From the NCBI GenBank assembly GCA_964554185.1, contig CAZKNJ010000029.1, positions 1 to 22,463 of the forward strand: a DNA stretch of 22,463 nt. Reading direction: 5' to 3'. The number at the start of each line of letters is the position of its first letter. The first letter of the stretch is position 1. The translations under genes were made by a program, and so were the position numbers. The DNA is from CAZKNJ01 sp964554185 (GTDB lineage Bacteria; 4484-113). Below the pieces are notes generated by a model that had not been told where the DNA came from, ran no database searches, and saw only the letters and a program-made list of their open reading frames with translations. Shown here in pieces: positions 14,552 to 22,404 of this stretch.

Positions 14552-15424
14552 CTACTTATTTGACGCAGCTTCTGGCGGCGGCAGCTCCTCCACCCAGACG
14601 CCGCGGTGGTGCCAGCGGTCGGCTAGGACTTCCCAGTGGATGCTGTACTCGCCGTCAATCGGATCGAGGATGCGCGCCATCTTGCCGTCCGGCGCGACTT
14701 GCGCCACGATTTCGTGTTTTGCCAGACCGGTAAGATCGACTGACAGCAGATACCAGTTGCCACTGATGCGCATGTCGTCGCGAGAAAGCGGACCTGCCAC
14801 CACGTGGTATTCCGCGGGGAGCGACAGCCGCAGGATGCGCCAGGCGTTCATGTCGTTGCCGCCCTCATCGGTGATGTGGCCCCGATCAACCGCGTCGCAC
14901 TCGGTGAGTTCCACTCCGTAGAGCTTGAGCAAACTGCTGGCAGCGGCGGCGACGCAGGTATTGGGATTGCTCTGCATCATTACTCGCCCATGCCAGATGC
15001 TATACGGCCTTATCTCTGGAGGAATGAGCTGGCGGCTCACCAGGTATCCGGCATAAACCAGAAACAGAAAGCAGACGATGAGCAAGCCCTGACGGTCGTT
15101 GCGCCGCTGGGCCAGCAGCGAGAGAGCTACCATCAGGGGGATGATGGCGCACCAGACCAGTACGTAAGAGATGATGACGACCGACGAATGCGGGATTATC
15201 CAGATCCACAGGAACGGCAAGCGCCATGCCACCAGATGGAAAAGGACAATGGCGGCCGCCAGACCCGCGGCAACCAACCGAATCCGTTTCCCGCGCTGGA
15301 TAACACCCAGCGTCAGCAGGAGCAGAGTGACGAGACATGATGCGAGCGCGATGTAGTCCGACGGCAGCATAGTGAGGAGCTCCAGGCAGTTGACCTGTCC
15401 GGCGGCGGGGACGAAGTCGCTCAC
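14552..15424 (-). CDS. multi-pass membrane protein with C-terminal C39-like cysteine peptidase domain
   Basis: The first half of this 290-residue protein holds four or five membrane helices (about 22-42, 47-68, 70-78 with 82-104, and 113-131). The C-terminal half resembles the C39 peptidase fold. Gln151 lies six residues before Cys157 (QSNPNTCVAAA), as for the oxyanion Gln and nucleophile of C39 enzymes. His237 (LAKHEIVAQV) is followed by DGKMARILDPIDG with Asp254, matching the 'H-x-V-x-V...DP-x-G' end of the triad. All catalytic residues therefore seem present. C39 domains usually cleave double-glycine leader peptides within ABC exporters, but here there is no ABC transporter part, so the substrate is unknown. 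The GTG start overlaps the stop of the upstream gene (GTGA); Met19 is an alternative start. Confidence 0.7.
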   Translation of the reverse strand: MSDFVPAAGQVNCLELLTMLPSDYIALASCLVTLLLLTLGVIQRGKRIRLVAAGLAAAIVLFHLVAWRLPFLWIWIIPHSSVVIISYVLVWCAIIPLMVALSLLAQRRNDRQGLLIVCFLFLVYAGYLVSRQLIPPEIRPYSIWHGRVMMQSNPNTCVAAAASSLLKLYGVELTECDAVDRGHITDEGGNDMNAWRILRLSLPAEYHVVAGPLSRDDMRISGNWYLLSVDLTGLAKHEIVAQVAPDGKMARILDPIDGEYSIHWEVLADRWHHRGVWVEELPPPEAASNK

Positions 15425-16695
15425 GGTGCCTTCCCGCCCTCCGCGGCGCCGGCTTCCGGCTCCAGCGGCGGGTACTCAAACTCGTCGTACTTCTCCACCA
15501 GGCCGTCCATCCGCTCCGTATCGCCAAACTCCAGCCAGCGGATGAAGTCTGAGAAGACGACGGTGTCGCGGAAGCTTCGTCCGCTCCCTCGCTCTATTAT
15601 GCCCTCGAAATCATCGAGAAGCGATATACCTTGAGTGGCATAGAATGCTAGCCGGGACAACCGGCTTTCCTGAATACGGCACTGTTTGACCGCTTCCGGA
15701 TTCCCCGCGCGCACATAGGCTTCGGTTGAAGCGCGGCTCAACCGGAGCATAATATTCGGCAGGCTGAGACGAGGGTGCCCAGAAACTGGTGGCTCCACTA
15801 AGTAAAGCCGAGCTAGCGCTCTCTTCACTTCATGCAGAGCAGTAACCAAGTCATTGTCGTCAAGTTCACTAGTGATGCGTTGAATGGCTTTATTAAGACC
15901 CAGCAACGAGGGCACGCGCGGATCCGCCTCCGTGTACCGGAACGCCAGCATAGGACTCACGACTTCGCCCTGCTTCACCCAGTGTTCCGCCAGCACTTCG
16001 GTCAGCGGCGCCACGGGCATGCGGAACTCCGGCTTATCCGCCGCTGTTTTCAGCAATTCCAGCAACTCGTCAACTGCCGCACTATTGCGCAGCTTCGCTG
16101 CCAGCATCACATCAATGTAGCCGTTGTCCGGCTGCAGTTCGTGCAGAATGTCGAAGTAGTAGTTCTCCTCCTTCTCGCTTAGTCCCGCATCTACACACAA
16201 CCGGTAGGTGATGGGCGCGTAGGTTTCGCCGAACTGCTTCATCCCGACCAGTGCGTCGTGGATGCCTCTCTCGGTCTCCTGCTCGGAAGCGGAGGACGGC
16301 CCCATGTAGCGCGCGACGTAATTCCAGAACAGCCATCGCTCCAGCCAGTATTCCGGGTCGTCCTGATACTCCGGATGCTCGCCGGAGAATAGATCCTCCA
16401 GCTTATTGGAATTGGAGATAGTGTTATAAGCATGCCCCACGAGCCGGTCCGGCTGGGTAATGCCGGTGGGCTCTTCCTCATACATCGCCCACACAAACTC
16501 CTCAATCACCGTGAGTCCGCTCGTGAGTTTCCAGACGGAAGAACCTAGGCTGGAAAGTCCTTCAGGCGGCCCAATGGGCTTCAAAGCACTATGTGGCTGG
16601 GAAGCGCGCTTCGTGCAAATCGCTCCAACCGAGAAGCCCATAGCTAGCAACAGCGTGCCAGCAACGATGTATGTGATTATCCTCCAGGGGCGCAT
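15421..16695 (-). CDS. hypothetical membrane-anchored protein, helical body
   Basis: With the start at 16695 this is a 424-residue protein: a short basic N-terminus, one membrane helix (about 6-25) and a large, mostly helical soluble part rich in Glu, Leu and Ala. The helical pattern recalls repeat proteins of the TPR sort, but no repeat is clear. A reading frame continues 49 codons further upstream, but that extension would overlap the end of the DUF4384-like gene and has no protein character. The ATG at 16695 is preceded by TATAAT (16707-16702) exactly six bases away and no Shine-Dalgarno sequence. Its stop overlaps the GTG of the C39-like gene (GTGA), so the two are coupled and probably work together, perhaps as partner or substrate. 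Confidence 0.65.
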   Translation of the reverse strand: MRPWRIITYIVAGTLLLAMGFSVGAICTKRASQPHSALKPIGPPEGLSSLGSSVWKLTSGLTVIEEFVWAMYEEEPTGITQPDRLVGHAYNTISNSNKLEDLFSGEHPEYQDDPEYWLERWLFWNYVARYMGPSSASEQETERGIHDALVGMKQFGETYAPITYRLCVDAGLSEKEENYYFDILHELQPDNGYIDVMLAAKLRNSAAVDELLELLKTAADKPEFRMPVAPLTEVLAEHWVKQGEVVSPMLAFRYTEADPRVPSLLGLNKAIQRITSELDDNDLVTALHEVKRALARLYLVEPPVSGHPRLSLPNIMLRLSRASTEAYVRAGNPEAVKQCRIQESRLSRLAFYATQGISLLDDFEGIIERGSGRSFRDTVVFSDFIRWLEFGDTERMDGLVEKYDEFEYPPLEPEAGAAEGGKAP

Positions 16696-16701
16696 TGGGA
16701 G

Positions 16702-16707
16702 ATTATA
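16702..16707 (-). promoter_or_regulatory. TATAAT box six bases before the ATG at 16695
   Basis: A perfect minus-strand TATAAT with six bases to the start codon, as at the BMP-like and GAF genes. No convincing -35; CAGTGA at 16730-16725 stands at 17 bp spacing, GTGACA slightly closer. Confidence 0.6.
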
Positions 16708-16750
16708 CCTGAGGGTGTGCGATGTCACTGCAGAAGGGTCGAGGGCGGTC

Positions 16751-17860
16751 CTACCATTGGTTCTGGTTAACCAGTATCGCGTCCAGGCTGGAGCGGATTT
16801 CCACCCGCCGAATACGCAGGCCTGCGTCGGCGAAGGGGTCAAGCTGCAGCTCCACCGTGTTGGTGCCGTAGAGCATAAATTCGTTCAGCCGCACAATCTC
16901 CGGCGGATTGTCCTCGTAGAAGTCCGCGTACTGCGGGTAATACTCGTCGGTGACGGTCATGCCGTTAAAGCGCACACGCAGACGCTGTTCCTCCTCGTCG
17001 CCGAAAAGCCCGAAAGCTCCCGTGACATCTGTAGCCATGTATAGAAGCACGTAGATGTCAGGCGAGGTGTACGTAAACGAATCAACCTCAAAACTAATCT
17101 CCAGTTCTTCCCCCGGCGGCAGCAACCAGTAGCTCGCAGGCCCGTACGATGTGAAACCGTTCAACACGGGTGCGCGTGTGTCCACCGTAAGCCCGCGTGC
17201 GAGTATTGCGTCGTAATATGGCTGTGCGTATAGGTACCCACGTTCGTAACCCCCACGGTACCAGCTGCGCGGATAGCGGTAGAACGGGTCGCTATTATCG
17301 CTGTAGCGGCTATAAGTGCTGGACCGCACTTCTATCTCCATCCACCGTTCGCTCGTTACGTATCTTAGTAGGTAGTCCGGCGTGAAGGGGTACTCGCAGA
17401 GCGTCTTGAAACTGGCATAGGTGAGCGGCATGGAAGTGAGCACCGCTCTGATCCAGTCGCGGCCAGCGGGCTCGGCGACCTCCGCGCCGAAGGAATACCG
17501 GAAGTCCCGGCTGACCGACCGGTTTTGTAATAGCACCGTTGCCTGGCCATCCGACCGGTAGTCAATCAGGCTCACGTACCCGCCGATGGTTGCCTCAAAC
17601 ACCAGGTCTAACCGGTCGCCCACGGTGTACTGCGAGCGCTGGATGGGGGTTTCCAGCGTCAGCCGGCTGACCATCTCGTAGTCGGGAAATTTGTCGCGGG
17701 GGTCGTAGCTGGCCTTCGGACGAAGCGCCAGCTCCTGCGGGGTGACGTCCCTCACGGTGAATGTGAGTTCGGTGTCCCGCAGAAAACGCTGTGCCGAGGC
17801 CGGAACGGCGGCCATCAGCGAAGCGGCAGCAGCCAGCAAGATTATTAGCGTGCGCAACAC
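16751..17860 (-). CDS. exported DUF4384-like protein
   Basis: The 369-residue protein has a signal peptide (cleavage after ASA, residue 23). Residues about 75-146 match the DUF4384 pattern: QYTVGDRLDLVFEATIGGYVSLIDYRSDGQATVLLQN, then EPAGRDWIRAVLTSMPL, where that family shows 'vGdxlxlxxxaxxxGYlxlxxxxxdGxxxxLxPN' and 'G-x-exixaxaT'. Residues about 170-215 are very rich in Tyr, Arg and Ser, unusual for the family. The C-terminal half (from about 225) is beta-rich and ends with EIRSSLDAILVNQNQW. The domain often accompanies envelope or kinase-linked sensing systems; its role here is unknown. The start is GTG; TAAAAT (17876-17871) ends ten bases before it, so the leader would be about three bases. 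pdxT lies 58 bases upstream on the same strand. Confidence 0.65.
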   Translation of the reverse strand: MLRTLIILLAAAASLMAAVPASAQRFLRDTELTFTVRDVTPQELALRPKASYDPRDKFPDYEMVSRLTLETPIQRSQYTVGDRLDLVFEATIGGYVSLIDYRSDGQATVLLQNRSVSRDFRYSFGAEVAEPAGRDWIRAVLTSMPLTYASFKTLCEYPFTPDYLLRYVTSERWMEIEVRSSTYSRYSDNSDPFYRYPRSWYRGGYERGYLYAQPYYDAILARGLTVDTRAPVLNGFTSYGPASYWLLPPGEELEISFEVDSFTYTSPDIYVLLYMATDVTGAFGLFGDEEEQRLRVRFNGMTVTDEYYPQYADFYEDNPPEIVRLNEFMLYGTNTVELQLDPFADAGLRIRRVEIRSSLDAILVNQNQW

Positions 17861-17918
17861 GATGCTCTCTATTTTAGACGATTGCCCTTGTTGGGCTATT
17901 CACTTGAGGGAAAGGCGG

Positions 17919-18506
17919 CTAGCCGGCCAGGCTGAGGAAGTACTCAACGATACTACGGTCGGCGGTCAGTTCGGGGTGAAAGCTGAGACCCAGCACCTTG
18001 CCCTGCTGCACCATTACCGGCTCGCCGCGCCGGGTGCCAAGAACTCTGGCGTCACCGCCGACTTGAGTGATGGCTGGCGCGCGGATGAACACTCCGGGGA
18101 CGGTTAGCGCCACTCCCGCCAGCCTTACCTCGACGCTGTCCTCAAACGAGTCCACCTGGCTGCCGAATGCGTTGCGGGCCACGGCGATATCCAGCAGCCC
18201 CAGCGGATGCACGCGCGCAGACTCCCCCACCAGCTCGCGCGCCAGCATGATGATACCAGCGCAGGTGCCCATCACTGGCATCCCGCTGAGCGCACGCTCC
18301 TTGAGCGCTTGCCACAGGCCATTCTCGTACCCCAGCAGGGTCATCGTCGTGCTCTCGCCGCCGGGTATCACCGCGGCATCCGCCTGAGCCAGCTCCTCGG
18401 GGTGCCGGACTGGCCACGTGCGCGCGCCGGCGCGGGAGAGAGCCTTCTGGTGGGCGGCGAAATCTCCCTGTAGAGCGATGATTCCTGCTGTGATTCGCTG
18501 CTTCAA
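17919..18506 (-). CDS. pdxT: pyridoxal 5'-phosphate synthase glutaminase subunit PdxT
   Basis: Releases ammonia from glutamine for PdxS, which builds pyridoxal 5'-phosphate (vitamin B6) from ribose 5-phosphate and glyceraldehyde 3-phosphate. The class-I glutaminase triad is complete: Cys82 in GTCAG (80-84), and His177 and Glu179 in SFHPELT (175-181). PdxT-specific blocks are ALQGDFAAHQKAL (11-23), IPGGESTTM (47-55), RNAFGSQVDSFE (111-122) and FIRAP (140-144). The last two separate it from HisH and PurQ. The length of 195 residues is normal. The start is a TTG, supported by GAAAGG eight bases upstream. pdxS, its usual neighbour, is not in the window. Confidence 0.95.
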   Translation of the reverse strand: MKQRITAGIIALQGDFAAHQKALSRAGARTWPVRHPEELAQADAAVIPGGESTTMTLLGYENGLWQALKERALSGMPVMGTCAGIIMLARELVGESARVHPLGLLDIAVARNAFGSQVDSFEDSVEVRLAGVALTVPGVFIRAPAITQVGGDARVLGTRRGEPVMVQQGKVLGLSFHPELTADRSIVEYFLSLAG

Positions 18507-18537
18507 AGATGCTGCCTTTCAATCGGCGGGCAAGTAA

Positions 18538-18580
18538 TCTATACTTAAGGGCGGACAATTTGCAAGCGATGGGGTAAAAT
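18538..18580. promoter_or_regulatory. overlapping divergent promoters of pdxT and the subtilisin-like lipoprotein gene
   Basis: Plus strand: CGGACA (18552-18557), 17-bp spacer, TAAAAT (18575-18580), predicting a start near 18587 and a leader carrying AAGGAG. Minus strand: TTGCAA (18565-18560), 16-bp spacer, TATAGA (18543-18538), predicting a leader of about 25 bases with GAAAGG before the pdxT TTG. The two -35 regions overlap, so both promoters cannot easily be occupied at once. Confidence 0.5.
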
Positions 18581-18613
18581 TACTAGGTAAGCCCCATGGG
18601 GAAGGAGAAGACC

Positions 18614-20980
18614 ATGCTAAATGGCAGAACCATCAACTTTCTTTTGATTGCAGTTCTCATCATCGTCCTCGCGTCCTGCGGCGGAGGAAAGAAGGCTGCG
18701 CCGACCCTGAACCCGATTCCGGACACATCGGGCAACCAGAGCGGCCAGACGAACGACCAGCCTGAGGGCACTACCGTGTTCAACATGTTTGAAGGGCTTC
18801 CTTCAACCAGCGTTGACGAGGAGCACGTGCTGGTCAGAACCGGTGATACACCGCAGGAGTTTCAGCAGATAGCTGACAAGTACGGCTACGAGGTTGAGAG
18901 CCGCTCCGGCAATTGGCTGAAAGTCCGTGTGCCGGACGGCGATATTGAAGCAGCCATCACGGAGCTGAACAAGGAATACACAGTATTCGAGGCTACTCCG
19001 CTGAATCACTACATCATGCCGCGGGAGAATATACCTCCGGCAAACGCAAGATCTACCAGCTTTGCCCCCAATGACGTGTTCTGGGCGGACCTGTTCATGC
19101 AGCCTACTTTCGAAGTAGACGACGAGAACAACCCGACCTGGGCGTACTGCCTCGGCCAGCAGATGTATATGGGCATGATGGGCTTCGAAGGAGCATGGGA
19201 CATCGCTCTGCGTACCGGCGTTTCCGACACTGAAGTCACGATGGCGATCATTGATGCTGGTGTGTACGATAACGGTGAAGGCGACATCCATCCCGACTTC
19301 AACGAAGCCCGGCTGCATCCTTCATCCGCCCGTGTCTATGATGATGGCACGCCGCCGGACACAGCGGACATATACTACGAGACCGACGGCACCGGTGCCC
19401 CCTACCGCACGATGGGCCATACAATACTGGGGACTGTCGGTGCAAACATGGCCGTTCTTAACTACCTTGCTAATGGCGGTTACAACACAGAGGTCGGCGA
19501 CCCGCCGGTTCTGGTTGAGTGGACGGCTAGCCTGGCGGGCGCAATGCCCAACGGCCAGATCATGGTTATCAAGACCGGCGATGTAAACGGCACCGGAGAC
19601 GGGTGGGAGTTCAATGACCTCGATATAGCCAATTCCATTGACTACGCAGTTGACGAAGGCGCGAATGTCATTCTGTTGGGAATGTGGTGGGAAGGCGCTG
19701 TAACACCGGTAATTCAGACTGCCGTGGATAATGCCCGCAATAACGACGTGCTGATCATTGCACCCGCGGGACAGGGCACCTTCAATCAGGATGACCCGGA
19801 GAATCCCTTTTGGGAAGGTGTCACCACAGTGGATGATATCGCTCCCGCGTCAGCAAACGGGGTAATCTCTGTTTCGGGTACCGGCTTCATGCGTTACGAC
19901 CCGGAAGATCCCGACCTTAACATGGGCTTCTTCCCTGGCGGCTACGGCGGCCTTTTCGGTGACGAGTGGACCGAGGTAGCCCAATTCAGCAACACGGGCG
20001 GAAGCCTCTGCGCGTCCGGCTGGGGCATCGGCTTCTCCTACAACTTCTACAACGGCTACAGCAACCTGAACACCATCTACTTCATGATGAACACAGGTAC
20101 TCATTATTCCGCTGCCTATGTAGCCAGCGAAGCAGCGATGGTCTACCAGGCGCTGGTGAACGCCAATGGTGGCGTTCCTCCGGCGGACGTGGATGCAGAG
20201 ATCGAAACCATCCTCTCCAGCACCGGCATCGGGATTACGGGCGGCACGATTATCAACGGCGGATATGCGGTCGCGGTGGCCAATAACGGCGGCTACGACC
20301 AGATAATCACGGCTGTGGACATCTCCAGTTACGACATGACCGGCGCGGTGTTCAACGCCTTTGGCAACGCCTTCCTGGAGGCCGGGCAGGAAACCCAGCT
20401 CGCGGCAAACATGACCTCCTCCGGTGGCGGATATGAGATTGTGGTCATCTGGGGCGACGGCACGACCTATCCGACAGACTTTGCCACCAGCGGCGACTAC
20501 GCGGCCTATACGCCAGGCAATCCTCTGCCGCATACTTACAGCGTCGCTGGCGATTACCGCTGCACCATCTATGCCCACGAAACCACTAACGACACGTTCG
20601 ACGAAGTGAGCTTTGCGGTGTTCGTCTACAACGCGCTGAATGCCAACCTCCAGATAGAGAACGCCGACGGCGGCATTGGCACACAGCTGCAGGTGGACGA
20701 GGTCTACCGGATGAAGAGCAACGCTGCCTTTGATGTGATAACGGGCAACGTGGTCACGTTTGACTGGGACTTTAACTGGGACGGCGTTGCGGCGAACTTC
20801 GGCGCCGACGTCGCCAATACCGAGAATCCGCTGTTCAGCTACGGTTCCGGGCACAACCCGCCGGTGCGCGACTTGAACTTCGGCCCGAACGAAGACCCCG
20901 GCTACACTATCGGCCTGCGGGTGACGCAGACGCGGCGCCCGACGGTCTACTTCACGATTGAAGGCGTGACCGTCCAATAG
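18614..20980 (+). CDS. subtilisin-like (S8 fold) lipoprotein, probably catalytically dead, with PKD-like C-terminus
   Basis: I start this 788-residue protein at the ATG at 18614, with AAGGAG six bases upstream; an ATG at 18596 is in frame but has a weaker signal. Numbering is from 18614. VLASC gives a lipobox (Cys22). Residues about 70-135 look like a fervidolysin/I9-type propeptide. Residues about 190-560 follow the subtilase fold: TMAIIDAGV (Asp214), MGHTILGTVGA (where HGTHVAGT is expected), MPNGQIMVIKTGD, IANSIDYAVDEGANVI, APAGQG (Gln387 at the oxyanion Asn) and GTHYSAAYVASEAA (His497 at the catalytic Ser). The Asp survives but Ser and Asn are replaced and the His is displaced. Near 600-680 lies a PKD-like domain (IWGDGTT, HTYSVAGDYRCTIYA), with a second one possible at the end. 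Confidence 0.75.
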   Translation: MLNGRTINFLLIAVLIIVLASCGGGKKAAPTLNPIPDTSGNQSGQTNDQPEGTTVFNMFEGLPSTSVDEEHVLVRTGDTPQEFQQIADKYGYEVESRSGNWLKVRVPDGDIEAAITELNKEYTVFEATPLNHYIMPRENIPPANARSTSFAPNDVFWADLFMQPTFEVDDENNPTWAYCLGQQMYMGMMGFEGAWDIALRTGVSDTEVTMAIIDAGVYDNGEGDIHPDFNEARLHPSSARVYDDGTPPDTADIYYETDGTGAPYRTMGHTILGTVGANMAVLNYLANGGYNTEVGDPPVLVEWTASLAGAMPNGQIMVIKTGDVNGTGDGWEFNDLDIANSIDYAVDEGANVILLGMWWEGAVTPVIQTAVDNARNNDVLIIAPAGQGTFNQDDPENPFWEGVTTVDDIAPASANGVISVSGTGFMRYDPEDPDLNMGFFPGGYGGLFGDEWTEVAQFSNTGGSLCASGWGIGFSYNFYNGYSNLNTIYFMMNTGTHYSAAYVASEAAMVYQALVNANGGVPPADVDAEIETILSSTGIGITGGTIINGGYAVAVANNGGYDQIITAVDISSYDMTGAVFNAFGNAFLEAGQETQLAANMTSSGGGYEIVVIWGDGTTYPTDFATSGDYAAYTPGNPLPHTYSVAGDYRCTIYAHETTNDTFDEVSFAVFVYNALNANLQIENADGGIGTQLQVDEVYRMKSNAAFDVITGNVVTFDWDFNWDGVAANFGADVANTENPLFSYGSGHNPPVRDLNFGPNEDPGYTIGLRVTQTRRPTVYFTIEGVTVQ

Positions 20981-21009
20981 CGTTGGCTACTGCATAACTC
21001 TTGAAGGGT

Positions 21010-21042
21010 AGAGCGGCTCCCCCGGGAGCCGCTCTTTTTTTT
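21010..21042 (+). terminator. strong intrinsic terminator of the subtilisin-like gene
   Basis: AGAGCGGCTCCC (21010-21021) and GGGAGCCGCTCT (21024-21035) form a perfect 12-bp GC-rich stem, followed by eight T (21035-21042). It lies 29 bases after the stop. The other strand has no T run after the hairpin, so it is directional and does not obviously end the convergent gene. Confidence 0.95.
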
Positions 21043-21070
21043 CGGGTGCAAACAGACCGCGGAGTGAAGC

Positions 21071-22387
21071 CTAGCCCGCGGCGACATCCCCCTGGGTGTC
21101 TTCTGCGTTTGCAGAATCGCCCCGGACGAACGGCCGGGCGGCGGGGTCCGCGAAGTCAAATGGCTCCATCCGGTCAAACTGCTTGGCCATGGCCGGGCCT
21201 ACGAAGTGGATCTCACCCCACTCGTCCTTCCACCAGTTATCTAGCGCAGCCTTGAAGACTGAAGTACTCCCCGCTGCCACATCGGACTGGCCAAACGGGT
21301 CTTGGCCTCCTAGTACTTCCCGCTTCGTCCAGGCGAAAACTATGCCGTTGATGGTGCCCTCGTAATGGGCGCGCCTGACGAATCCCTGGTTCTCCATGGG
21401 CCCTTCAGGGTCCCAGCCCAAGTCAAGCGCAGCTCCCGCGATGATGCCGGTCAGCACCCGCGCCACCAGGCGGTCCAACAACGAAGCGTACTCGCGAGCC
21501 CCCATCCGACAGGCCATGCGGTGGGTGATGGTCAGGTAGTTCAGGTTCCCCGACAGGCTAACGACCGTGATAATCTCCCGCACCATCGTCTTGATGCGGA
21601 TGTACTTAGGAAACTCCACATAGTAGCCCGACATGGTGGCGAGCAGGTAGCGGTCGGGAAACCGCTTCGGTATCGTCTCCAGGTTGCGCACGATGTAGCT
21701 GAAGGGGAACAGCTCGACCTTCTCGTTGTACGGGCACCGGTTGCCCTGGTCAAATAGCTCCATCACGTGCGGGTACTCTCCCAGAAAAGACCAGGCGCCG
21801 CCGGCCTCGTAATAGTAGTAGGCATTGCGCCCGTCCATCTCCGCCACGCGTTCCATCATCTCCGCCCGCTCGCGTTTGCGCCGGTACTGCTCAATCGTAG
21901 TGTATTCCACAGCTTCGCCGTCCGGCCCGGTGTGTTTGGTCCCGCGGTAAAGCTCGTGCGTATAGAAGTACAGCGACGCCGGGTCGTCGGGCGCAACTTC
22001 GGTCGCCCGCTTCAGATGACGCACCCGCTCCCACAGATACTTCCCGCCGCCGGCGACGTAGCGCAGTTGCCAGTATTCCGGCATGTCGCCGAACTCGGCC
22101 TCCATCTTCTCCAGCGCATCAAGGTCGGGCAGCACCCCGCCGTTGGCGCGATCGGCCCACATGAGTTCCAGGGTGATGTCCGGCCGGTCGGCCTCCAGCT
22201 CCTCCACCGAGGAGTACGGCATCGCGTCCAGCATCGCCTCAAACAGCGCGTCCACCCGCTCCGGCGGCGAGTAGAAGATGGAGTAATCGGCGGGCGCTGG
22301 TTCATCTTGCGCCGCTACGGGCGCAGCCAACAGGCCGGTCATCGCTCCCAGCGTCAGTCCTAAGAGCGCTAGTTTCACCAGTTTCAT
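21071..22387 (-). CDS. hypothetical exported protein
   Basis: A 438-residue protein of no family I recognise. A signal peptide (hydrophobic about 6-22, cleavage probably after VAA near 26) sends it to the periplasm. The body is mainly helical and rich in Tyr, Arg and Glu; KRATEVAPDDPASLYFYTHELYRG (about 126-149) resembles one TPR-like helix pair. Near the C-terminus is FDRMEPFDFADPAARPF. Almost the same string ends the next gene upstream, so the two are tandem relatives. The ATG at 22387 follows GGGAGGAGGG three bases away, a strong though close Shine-Dalgarno sequence; the stop of the upstream gene is only 17 bases before the ATG, indicating one operon. Confidence 0.7.
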   Translation of the reverse strand: MKLVKLALLGLTLGAMTGLLAAPVAAQDEPAPADYSIFYSPPERVDALFEAMLDAMPYSSVEELEADRPDITLELMWADRANGGVLPDLDALEKMEAEFGDMPEYWQLRYVAGGGKYLWERVRHLKRATEVAPDDPASLYFYTHELYRGTKHTGPDGEAVEYTTIEQYRRKRERAEMMERVAEMDGRNAYYYYEAGGAWSFLGEYPHVMELFDQGNRCPYNEKVELFPFSYIVRNLETIPKRFPDRYLLATMSGYYVEFPKYIRIKTMVREIITVVSLSGNLNYLTITHRMACRMGAREYASLLDRLVARVLTGIIAGAALDLGWDPEGPMENQGFVRRAHYEGTINGIVFAWTKREVLGGQDPFGQSDVAAGSTSVFKAALDNWWKDEWGEIHFVGPAMAKQFDRMEPFDFADPAARPFVRGDSANAEDTQGDVAAG

Positions 22388-22404
22388 CTTCCCTCCTCCC
22401 GTGC

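Noticed and set aside
16696..16842. 49-codon upstream extension of the anchored unknown protein
   Set aside because: It would overlap the end of the DUF4384-like gene, lacks protein character, and the ATG at 16695 with a TATAAT box and a following membrane helix is far better.
17919..18506. Possible purQ, as a partner for purS
   Set aside because: The blocks RNAFGSQVDSFE, FIRAP and IPGGESTTM are specific to PdxT.
18596..18613. Earlier ATG for the subtilisin-like lipoprotein
   Set aside because: The ATG at 18614 has AAGGAG six bases upstream and a leader of proper length; the earlier one would be within about nine bases of the predicted transcript start. It remains possible.
18614..20980. 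Active subtilisin-type protease
   Set aside because: The catalytic serine and oxyanion asparagine positions read His and Gln, so calling it an active S8 peptidase is not supported.
15421..22387. Homology between the 424-residue anchored protein and the 438-residue exported protein
   Set aside because: Both contain a PEYW followed by an aromatic, Arg-containing helix, but no further alignment can be made by eye.
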